Shown here: positions 14,501 to 20,882 of the stretch, piece by piece
Layout of the letters: every line of letters starts with the position of its first letter
Numbering within the stretch: the stretch's first letter is position 1
Made by a program: the position numbers and the translations under genes
The notes under the pieces: generated by a model
Told to the model about the DNA's origin: nothing
Seen by the model: only the letters and a program-made list of their open reading frames with translations
Databases searched by the model: none
Assembly (NCBI GenBank): GCA_902496185.1
Contig: CABUZX010000016.1
Coordinates: 1 to 28,169, forward strand
Origin: an uncultured Subdoligranulum sp.
GTDB taxonomy: Bacteria > Bacillota > Clostridia > Christensenellales > CAG-314
Length of the DNA: 28,169 nt
Direction: 5' to 3'

Positions 14501-17177
14501 CGTTAAGCGCAGTACCGTCAGCCAACAATTCATAAGCTTTGTAGGGAGCCGTTTCATACATATAGAAGGTCTTGGCTTCTTCGTCAAGTTCTACGTACAA
14601 ACCTGCTTGTTGACCATTTACGATAACAACGATAGTCATCATACCTGTGTCTTCGTCAACACTATCAACAGTACCCTTAAATACTACGCCGTTAACGTTT
14701 GTAAAGTATACCATACCGTTTACAAACTCGAGGGTAGCTGTTTTGCCTTCTTCGTTTGTGTTGGTATATACTTCAGAATATTCCGTAGTAACGTTGTTGT
14801 CGTCAGTGTAGGAATACCAATATTGAACTGCATAACCCGTTACTTCCGTATCAATTGCAAATACGAAGGACTTAAGTTGAGAGTAATCTACCCGATCGTT
14901 AAATACGCCGTCGGATACCAATTCTTGTTTACCGTCTTCGTTTGTTTCATAAACTGCAGGAGTATACGGATAAGCAGTTTCTTCAACGTAAGTATACAAA
15001 CCAGTGGTTTCATCATAAGAATAAGCACCGGAAGAAACCTTTACGTATTCTTTTTTGGTTGTATAACCATAAATATTTGCTTTGCCTGCTACTTCGTCGT
15101 CAAGAACAATGAAAGGCGCATAATAAAGACCTTCGGCATCCATATACAAATATTCTGCATAGGTAGGCAATTTTTCTTCAAACGTATTTGAATATTTGCC
15201 GTTTGCCAATGCTTCTTGCGTAAGAGCAAACAAACGTACGCCAGATTCCGTAAAGAATCTTACCATTATAGTATAACGTTGTGAAGATTCAGATACGTAG
15301 TAACCTTTCGTTACCGTGCCGTCAGGAGCAGTAAGGGTTGCTTCATAACAACCGTCAAAGGAAATAGTCGTTCCGTCTTCTGCAGTAAAGGTATTAAGAG
15401 CAAACGCAGAGTTATAGAACATATAACCCATAACTTTTTCGCCGCCCAACTCTAATTCCATTACTTTAATAGTAGCAGCAACGCTCGTACCAAAAATGCT
15501 TTGTTGGAGCAAAGAATACGTACCGTCTTCATTTACTTGATATGGATAAGTTGCAGTTTGAGTACCGTCAAAATAATAAAGAGTACCAAAACCGTCAAAC
15601 ATCATAAAGTAAGCGCTCGTGTAATAAGTCAATTGACCTTCATGCAATACAAACTGTACGAGTTGACCGTAATTGTAAACCGTTTCATCACGGAACATAA
15701 ACGCGTTAACGATTCCATTTGACAATTGAACGGGATATATCGTAATAACTACTTGTTGACCTGCAAGATCGCCGGTTGTAAAGTTTGCAATATATAATCC
15801 GTCGTCATCAATTATGTACGTACCAGTTGACGTTTTTGCAACACCTGTATCAGCTGTTTGTTTGTAGGTAATGCCGTTTTCTCTATCAAGGTTGATCATT
15901 GACGTTGTATAGAGATAATTGCCTATTTGTTCATAAGCAACGATTTCCGCGCGCTTATCACTGAAGTAATAGATCTTTTCGTAGGTGTCGTTAACCACGC
16001 CCCACAATGTCAAATCTTCGCTAACTCTAAATTCAAAGCTACCGTCTTCTGCGTAATAAATACCTTCAAACCAGAATCCGCCTCTTGACAAATAGCATAC
16101 GTCGGAATTTTCGTCAAATACGAAAATAGTATCTCCACCGCCAAACATATCGGTATAACCTTTAACCCATACAGGATAAAGCGTCATGTCTTCCGTCGGA
16201 ATAAAGGAATCGGGAGTAGCGTTTGCTCCGTCTTGTTTGTTATAAAGATTTGCATTGATGCTGTTTGTGTAATAAACGTCACCGTTTGCATTTTCCCAAC
16301 CGGAAAGGTAATAACCGTTAAAAACATAATCAGTAGGAACGGTTATGGATTCACCATACACAAGTTGATAAACAACGTCTTCACCAAAGGATTCATCAGG
16401 ATAATCCATTTGGAAAGTTACGGTGATTTCTTTTCTATCAAAATAGAATTTAAGTACGTTTTCCGTTGCATTTGCAGAAATCGTCTTGGACGTAACAGCG
16501 TCTGGGTGATCAGCCGTTACAAAGCCGGGGATATTGGGAATTTCCGGCGAAAGCAAAACTCCAACGTTTTCATAACCCGTGATAGGTTGTCCCTTTTCGT
16601 AAGCTGTGCCTTCGAGGTTTTGTTGATAAATTTCAATAGTATAAGCATACTTATACTTTGCCGTCAACGTCACGTCAGCGCCGTTTATTACAAGACTGCT
16701 CGTGATTTTTGACTCGCCAATATACCAACCTTCAAATTGTGCGTTTTGTTTGTTAGGAACAAGACTGTTTACTTTGTCGTACACGTTTTCACCGTCTTTC
16801 AATCCCGTAATAGACGTACTTGCCAAACTGCCGCCATCCAAATTAAGGTTTACGGTATATAGTTTTTCCCACTTGGCGTAAAAAGTAAGGGCATCTTCAG
16901 GTATAACGGTTGCTTCCGTTACGGCTTCTCCCGTAAAGTCAGCATTGTCATACCAACCGACAAAAGAGTACCCGCTGTTTGCCGTTTTTGGCGCACTTGG
17001 CAAAGTAACGAGAGTACTTTCGCTACCTTTTTCAAATACCACTTCTTGGGTTTGATCTACTGCACCATTACTCATAAAAGTAATCGTAGCTTGCTTTTGA
17101 CAACCCGCCAAGCAAAGACACAAAACACTCATGATAACAACTAATACTATCATCAGCGCTTTCAAATTCCTTTTCAT
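11574..17177 (-). CDS. Giant surface lipoprotein with InlB/MucBP-like repeats and DGxG beta repeats
   Basis: A 1867-residue exported protein. The N-terminus is a lipoprotein signal: Lys/Arg, a hydrophobic stretch, then lipobox LAGC with Cys26. Residues about 30-103 and 104-176 are InlB B-type (Listeria-Bacteroides) repeats with FVGWYD...LTFYAKW and FEGWYI...LTAKY. About 177-250 resembles a MucBP unit (GYENVG...IPGF...FYFDRK), and 251-337 is another InlB-type unit ending LYPVW. The remaining 1500 residues are Tyr-, Asp- and Thr-rich, predicted beta, with units built round FDGFG, LDGFGYA, FDGYGKL, LDGYGFA and FDGKGNA, followed by GxY turns. I do not recognise this array as a named domain. An acidic Ser/Glu stretch lies near residue 1605. 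No sortase motif is present, so anchoring is by lipid. The start has a strong AAGGAGG. It follows the leucine-rich-repeat lipoprotein gene after 349 nt. Likely roles are adhesion or polymer binding, by inference only. Confidence 0.88.
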   Translation of the reverse strand: MKRNLKALMIVLVVIMSVLCLCLAGCQKQATITFMSNGAVDQTQEVVFEKGSESTLVTLPSAPKTANSGYSFVGWYDNADFTGEAVTEATVIPEDALTFYAKWEKLYTVNLNLDGGSLASTSITGLKDGENVYDKVNSLVPNKQNAQFEGWYIGESKITSSLVINGADVTLTAKYKYAYTIEIYQQNLEGTAYEKGQPITGYENVGVLLSPEIPNIPGFVTADHPDAVTSKTISANATENVLKFYFDRKEITVTFQMDYPDESFGEDVVYQLVYGESITVPTDYVFNGYYLSGWENANGDVYYTNSINANLYNKQDGANATPDSFIPTEDMTLYPVWVKGYTDMFGGGDTIFVFDENSDVCYLSRGGFWFEGIYYAEDGSFEFRVSEDLTLWGVVNDTYEKIYYFSDKRAEIVAYEQIGNYLYTTSMINLDRENGITYKQTADTGVAKTSTGTYIIDDDGLYIANFTTGDLAGQQVVITIYPVQLSNGIVNAFMFRDETVYNYGQLVQFVLHEGQLTYYTSAYFMMFDGFGTLYYFDGTQTATYPYQVNEDGTYSLLQQSIFGTSVAATIKVMELELGGEKVMGYMFYNSAFALNTFTAEDGTTISFDGCYEATLTAPDGTVTKGYYVSESSQRYTIMVRFFTESGVRLFALTQEALANGKYSNTFEEKLPTYAEYLYMDAEGLYYAPFIVLDDEVAGKANIYGYTTKKEYVKVSSGAYSYDETTGLYTYVEETAYPYTPAVYETNEDGKQELVSDGVFNDRVDYSQLKSFVFAIDTEVTGYAVQYWYSYTDDNNVTTEYSEVYTNTNEEGKTATLEFVNGMVYFTNVNGVVFKGTVDSVDEDTGMMTIVVIVNGQQAGLYVELDEEAKTFYMYETAPYKAYELLADGTALNGIYLDFDGKGNATYVITKYDEDNKPIEETIYNGTIKALDETSAIIGFDVYEFTGATEEGATITFKYITFSNGRYYFFAKYNNEINGTFTEKEGEGIIKLDGFGYALEYVTGGEGGATVQGLYSIPTENVITLSLTNGTSTTTVYFDIDLATKTFTVRGFEYGTYLFIENGIFDGYFMEFDGYGKLTVYTNVLNEETQEYERVDIDTNGTYVANDENYTLTFKDGAKDITIQGLFGYYNSNGSYYYAFYSYNKEVVATFINPDDWSMIVLDGYGFATRYDSEGAIETGTYTLISDDTFYYVNNAQSDACIYTYDIATGNAYQSNFTTRGYYTTDLDALQFSKYGYAIFGGTERLYYNVVNGDVTIYRYEPDSENANKFGYVEENFGRFAEVITYQNKNYYENTGYQLNFVREEATKDNFVMFVSGQKYMIADMRFTPAGSEEFAVSVAIALVGYESEIAAVLVRERNEETNELETYLSYDIYRYDIKLNYTGDEATYEVLSMGFDIEATSYTWLSIKGYLPFFGLPEDDFMGTVSMKATYDVEGNIVTSSATTAFISNEATAMLANGGMVDLNGDIVDAKDSTIKQENGTFIINITGKDGYNYTLTLVLGVNSTYGALYQVVAFTRSQTMYDDNYEINLERVVYTDYTDNYEIGGVYDLTLKKDGVVLERDMMLISADEYIYVYREFAEITNRITKTVYYHITLTDKVVEESEGSEESEESEEQIIGVPLFETCSVVAEAVETIYDEVGVRFVDLCADSNEIILFCYSWTTEEGNVETAVYIASSNYYESADAYILVSGSAQLLVYIDTYEENGETVKESTIQQIIYFAYGDEEAKTGTFFNLETAAVVMIQYDGVYYRPAKAPVFDDLSGTYSFEDDGKYFIVELVYNEDGLISGANVYQVNYIYAEDGVNYIAIDVVSGDVIAVRYLNRLKLVISYTYDEATATYTLATKDGGYTVKVTEKEDGTKVAEISIAV

Positions 17178-17371
17178 TTTTAATCCTCCTTACTGATTTG
17201 TGTTTTCGAATTTGTTGTGTTGTTTTAGTCTTTTTAAGTTACATATTTGTTCCGTTCCATTGGTTTGGGGCGGAAACAACGGGCAATGCCGTTTTTTTTG
17301 TGTGTTATTTGATTTCATCAATCAAATTTTGCTCCGACTGTTGCAATTACTTACTTTTTTGCGCCTCAACG

Positions 17372-17385
17372 TTTGCAATTGCAAA
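17372..17385. promoter_or_regulatory. Perfect 14-bp palindrome, possible operator
   Basis: TTTGCAATTGCAAA reads the same on both strands. It lies about 195 nt upstream of the giant lipoprotein start. A dimeric repressor could bind such a site, but no promoter is clear beside it. Confidence 0.25.
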
Positions 17386-17407
17386 TCGGTAAAAAATTGT
17401 TTTTGTT

Positions 17408-17457
17408 GAGCGTGAGCGAAGAATCTCCTTATATTTTAGAGATCCTTCGCTTTACTC
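17408..17457. repeat. Imperfect inverted repeat resembling a dispersed intergenic element
   Basis: Left arm GAGCGTGAGCGAAGAATCTC (17408-17427) pairs with right arm GAGATCCTTCGCTTTACTC (17439-17457) with a few mismatches around an A/T-rich loop. Similar GAGATTCTTCGCT...CTCA words are, from memory, common between genes of gut Firmicutes. It sits just after the leucine-rich-repeat gene and may also act as its terminator or an RNA-stabilising hairpin. Confidence 0.55.
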
Positions 17458-17526
17458 GTAATGAAAAAATCTAATTGTCGTCAACTTTTAAAGTTGAGCA
17501 AAGTTGTAATTGTTTAAAAAACCTTA

Positions 17527-20500
17527 TTAGCCCTCAGGATTTTCGGGATTTTCGGGTTCTACTGGTTCTTCAGGAACTTCATCCGGATGCAACCATTTTG
17601 CGGTTAATTCAATATCACCGCTTGAGCCCGTAGGAATAGAAGTAATTTTGTTACCTTCGTTATCGTACCAACCGTCAAATACGTATACGACTTCTTCCAA
17701 TTTACCCGTTTCTTCGTTTAAGACTCTTTCGGATTTTGTTGGTGTGGTAAGAACGATTTCCGCGCTTCCTTCGTAATAAGCGTATGGATTAGTTCCGTTT
17801 GCAATACCACCATTGAGGTTATATTTAATAGAATAACCTTCCGTCCAGTTTACCGTCAAAACGATACCTTCTGCCGGGATTGTTTCGGGGATTGCCTTAT
17901 CCCAACCGGTTGCAACGTAACCGTCGCGTTCTGGCAACACTACGAGCGCAAAATCTTTTATGTTTTTGTATCCGCCCTCTTTCAAATTGACGGAAACAAC
18001 GTAAGAATTGTCTTGAGAGAAAGTGCTGTTATAGAAAATCGGACGATAGGAAGAATTCCATCTCAAATGCCAACCTTCCAAATTTTGTGATGCGTCGGTA
18101 TAAATTGTCATACCCTTGCAACCATAAAACGCATGCGCGTCAATACTTGTAATAGTTTGTGGCAAAACCAAGGTTCTCAATTCTCTACAGCCTTTAAACC
18201 CGTATTTACCGATAGAAGTAATAGTGTTGGAGAAAGTAATACTATTGAGCGCTTTTGCTTCATAAAAAGCGTATTTTGCAATCGTTTCTACACCTTCTTC
18301 AAATACAACTTCTTCCAAACCAGTTTTACTAAAAGCATATTCGCCAACAGTCTTAATGGTGCTTGGGATTGTTATGCTCTTTAATGAAGTGCAATTTCTG
18401 AAAGCATACGGAGCAATTTCCGTCAACAAGGGACTGAATTGTACTTTTTCCAACAAGTAACAGTCACCGAAAGAACGTTTACCAATGCTTGTCACCGTTT
18501 CGGGAAGAACAATTTCCTTCAAACCACTGTCTGCTTCGGTTTTGCCCGTTGCGCATCTATAAAACGCTTGTTCGCCAATAGTTTGCAAAACGCTTCTCGT
18601 ACCAAAATCAACAGAAGCAAGGTTTACACAACCGTAAAAAGCATTCATTCCGATAGATTCCAACTGCGTACATCTTGAAAAGTCAAGACTCGTAAGCTGT
18701 TGACAAGCATAAAACGCTGCGCGACCTATTGATTTGATTGCCGTCGGGAAACTTACTTGCGTCATTGAAACACAACCGTAAAAAGCGTAATCTTCGATAG
18801 TTTTAAGGTTTGAGTTTAAAGCAATAGTATTTAATCCTTGGCACATATAAAAAGCGCCGTAACCGATATTTCTTGCTCCGGAGACACCCGTCAATTGCAA
18901 CAAGGAATCCGCTCCGTAAAGCGCGTAATCTGAAATACCTATAATATCATATTCAGAAACGTCTTGTGAACCAAGATCCACCCTTTCGCTATCGTCTTGT
19001 GCGTACATACCTACGAAACCGACAATCCAATTGCTAACGATTATAACTTCCGTAGCATAAGCATCAATACCGTTGTGAGCGTCATTCCATATTCCTGTGT
19101 CTTTAAAAGCAATAGTACCAACAGTTTCTACGGTTTTAGGAATTAACGGATAAGTTTCACTGTCTTGCAATTGTTCACAACCTTGATAAACTCTTGCGCC
19201 AATAGTCTTTAATCCCTCATTAAAACGTACGTCGTACAAAGAAATACAATAACCGAAAGCGTCATCGCCAAGGCTGACGAGATTTTCACCCTCAGAACGT
19301 ACTCTATACAATGCTTCACATCTTGCAAAAGCGTTTTTACCCACGTATTTAAGACTTGCAGGCAAATATACGGATTTCAAGTTGGGAGCTTGACGGAAAA
19401 CTCTATCTGCTATGCCTACGATATCTTCTCTGAGTTTTCTCTGATACTTTCCTGCTTCAATATCTTCAATAGGATCTTCTCCTGCCCTAACCAAGTCGGT
19501 AAGCAATTCGTATACGCCTGGCACTGCAACAACTTGATCTCCAATGATTTCCGTATAACCCTTTGCAATACCTACAAGCCAATTTCCAATGTAAGCAAGT
19601 CCTTCGTCGGAATTTATTTGATCTTCATATATTTTTGTGCCAACAAAAGCTTCCCTACCAATAGACGTAACGCTGTCAGGAATATTTATCGTTTCTAAAA
19701 GTTTAGAACCTTGAAAGCAATATCTACCTATTGAAACAACTGTTTCCGGCAAAGTTAAAGCCTTAAGTCCAATTTCAACGGTTTCTTGAGTTTCTTGATT
19801 TATCGTCTTACGCACGTAACAACTCGCAAAAACACTGTCTTCCAAAGTCTCAAGTTTATTGCCTTCAGCAAAATTAACCGTTGTCAAATTGTAACAACCG
19901 TATAAAAGTTCTTCAGGCAACGTTTTGATGTTTTTACCAATAGTAATTTCTTTAAGCTCTTCGCATTTAAAAAATACGCCTTTGCCAAGCTCCGTTACGT
20001 TATCAGGAATAATAATGCTTTCCAAACTATAACAGTTGGTAAACGCATATTCTCCAATAGTTTCTACCGTATCAGGTATAGTAATACTCTTCAGCTTTCT
20101 GCATTGCGCAAACATATACGCTGGTAAAGCCGTGAGTTTTGATGGAATATTTATTTCTGCTAATTCATGACAGTTTTGAAAGGCAGAATTTCCCAACGTA
20201 ACGAGCGATTCAGGCAACACAACATTAGTAAGTCTTGAACAACCATAAAAAGCATTTTCTTGTATGGTTGTTACGTTGTTGCCGATAACCACTTTGGTAA
20301 TAGAAGTACCCGTTCTAAAAGCAGACGCCTTTATCGTCGTGACAGGCTTGCCTCTATAAAAGTCTTCTATATAAATTTCACCTTTTGCCATACCCATAGT
20401 TTGAATGGCATATTCTGAATTATTGTTAATAAGTTCGTAAACACAGCCAGAAACATAGTCTTGATGATACGAAATCGGGGTAGACCACTCGGATTGACCA

Positions 20501-20793
20501 ATTGCGTCTCCTCCTTCTGCCATAACAGAGATATCATAATCTCCCTCTGCCAAAATTCCGTCAAGACTAAGTCTTGTAGAACGAGTCGTTTTGGTTTTAA
20601 CGTCGCCTGTATCTACGTTAGTAATTTGTATAACATATCTTGTTGCTTCTGGCACTTTTGCCCAAGAAAGTTGGAGTAAGTCTAAATTAATCTCCAAATC
20701 CTGTGGAGTATCTAACGTGTTTTGACACGCTCCCAGCGAAAAAAGCGCGATTACGGCAAGCACAAATATGGCGAAAAGTTTATATCTTTTCAT
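17527..20793 (-). CDS. BspA-like leucine-rich-repeat lipoprotein with FN3 and InlB-type domains
   Basis: A 1088-residue exported protein. A lipoprotein signal ends at lipobox LGAC with Cys23. Residues about 30-112 form a fibronectin type III-like domain (LQLSWAKVPEATRYVIQI). From about 140 to 925 there are LRR_5 (BspA/TpLRR) repeats. Units read I..(A)F.GC..L..V/I.IP..V..IG and include many AFYGC and SIGxxAF copies. Two spacers carry the NW(L/I)VG motif (about 395 and 588). The C-terminal part has InlB-type repeats (GYVATGWD, YVFDGWYDNEG, LTAKW), then a Pro/Glu tail. BspA-like proteins bind host or matrix proteins in some bacteria; no ligand can be inferred here. AGGAGG precedes the ATG. The gene follows the VWA module after an 89-nt gap that holds a long hairpin. 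Confidence 0.93.
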   Translation of the reverse strand: MKRYKLFAIFVLAVIALFSLGACQNTLDTPQDLEINLDLLQLSWAKVPEATRYVIQITNVDTGDVKTKTTRSTRLSLDGILAEGDYDISVMAEGGDAIGQSEWSTPISYHQDYVSGCVYELINNNSEYAIQTMGMAKGEIYIEDFYRGKPVTTIKASAFRTGTSITKVVIGNNVTTIQENAFYGCSRLTNVVLPESLVTLGNSAFQNCHELAEINIPSKLTALPAYMFAQCRKLKSITIPDTVETIGEYAFTNCYSLESIIIPDNVTELGKGVFFKCEELKEITIGKNIKTLPEELLYGCYNLTTVNFAEGNKLETLEDSVFASCYVRKTINQETQETVEIGLKALTLPETVVSIGRYCFQGSKLLETINIPDSVTSIGREAFVGTKIYEDQINSDEGLAYIGNWLVGIAKGYTEIIGDQVVAVPGVYELLTDLVRAGEDPIEDIEAGKYQRKLREDIVGIADRVFRQAPNLKSVYLPASLKYVGKNAFARCEALYRVRSEGENLVSLGDDAFGYCISLYDVRFNEGLKTIGARVYQGCEQLQDSETYPLIPKTVETVGTIAFKDTGIWNDAHNGIDAYATEVIIVSNWIVGFVGMYAQDDSERVDLGSQDVSEYDIIGISDYALYGADSLLQLTGVSGARNIGYGAFYMCQGLNTIALNSNLKTIEDYAFYGCVSMTQVSFPTAIKSIGRAAFYACQQLTSLDFSRCTQLESIGMNAFYGCVNLASVDFGTRSVLQTIGEQAFYRCATGKTEADSGLKEIVLPETVTSIGKRSFGDCYLLEKVQFSPLLTEIAPYAFRNCTSLKSITIPSTIKTVGEYAFSKTGLEEVVFEEGVETIAKYAFYEAKALNSITFSNTITSIGKYGFKGCRELRTLVLPQTITSIDAHAFYGCKGMTIYTDASQNLEGWHLRWNSSYRPIFYNSTFSQDNSYVVSVNLKEGGYKNIKDFALVVLPERDGYVATGWDKAIPETIPAEGIVLTVNWTEGYSIKYNLNGGIANGTNPYAYYEGSAEIVLTTPTKSERVLNEETGKLEEVVYVFDGWYDNEGNKITSIPTGSSGDIELTAKWLHPDEVPEEPVEPENPENPEG

Positions 20794-20835
20794 AATGTCC
20801 TCCTTAAGTTTACCTATTTAGCAGTGAGGGTTTTA

Positions 20836-20874
20836 GTTGTGAAAACGACAGACGTTTACCGTCGTTTTCACAAC
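20836..20874 (-). terminator. Perfect 14-bp hairpin between the VWA and LRR genes
   Basis: GTTGTGAAAACGAC (20836-20849) pairs perfectly with GTCGTTTTCACAAC (20861-20874) over an 11-nt loop, 8 nt after the VWA stop codon. The minus-strand sequence after it is TAAAACCC, a poor T run, so it may attenuate or protect the upstream mRNA rather than fully terminate. Confidence 0.6.
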
Positions 20875-20882
20875 CTTTGTTT

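Larger units (their letters stand above)
17178..17526. other. Intergenic region with repeat and palindromes
   Basis: No gene is supported. It holds the perfect 14-bp palindrome TTTGCAATTGCAAA (17372-17385), an imperfect inverted repeat (17408-17457), a short ACGG/CCGT hairpin followed by T on the plus strand (about 17279-17300), and CAACTTTTAAAGTTG near 17480. I found no convincing minus-strand promoter for the gene at 17177. Confidence 0.5.

Noticed and set aside
14145..15191. Plus-strand frame of 348 aa opposite the giant lipoprotein
   Set aside because: It mirrors the repetitive Tyr/Asp codons of the real gene. The translation is rich in Phe, Cys, Ile and Val with no domain, and no ribosome site is seen.
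11574..17177. Internalin-type virulence factor
   Set aside because: InlB B repeats are widespread in harmless gut Firmicutes, and no internalin leucine-rich cap or host-specific motif is present in this protein.
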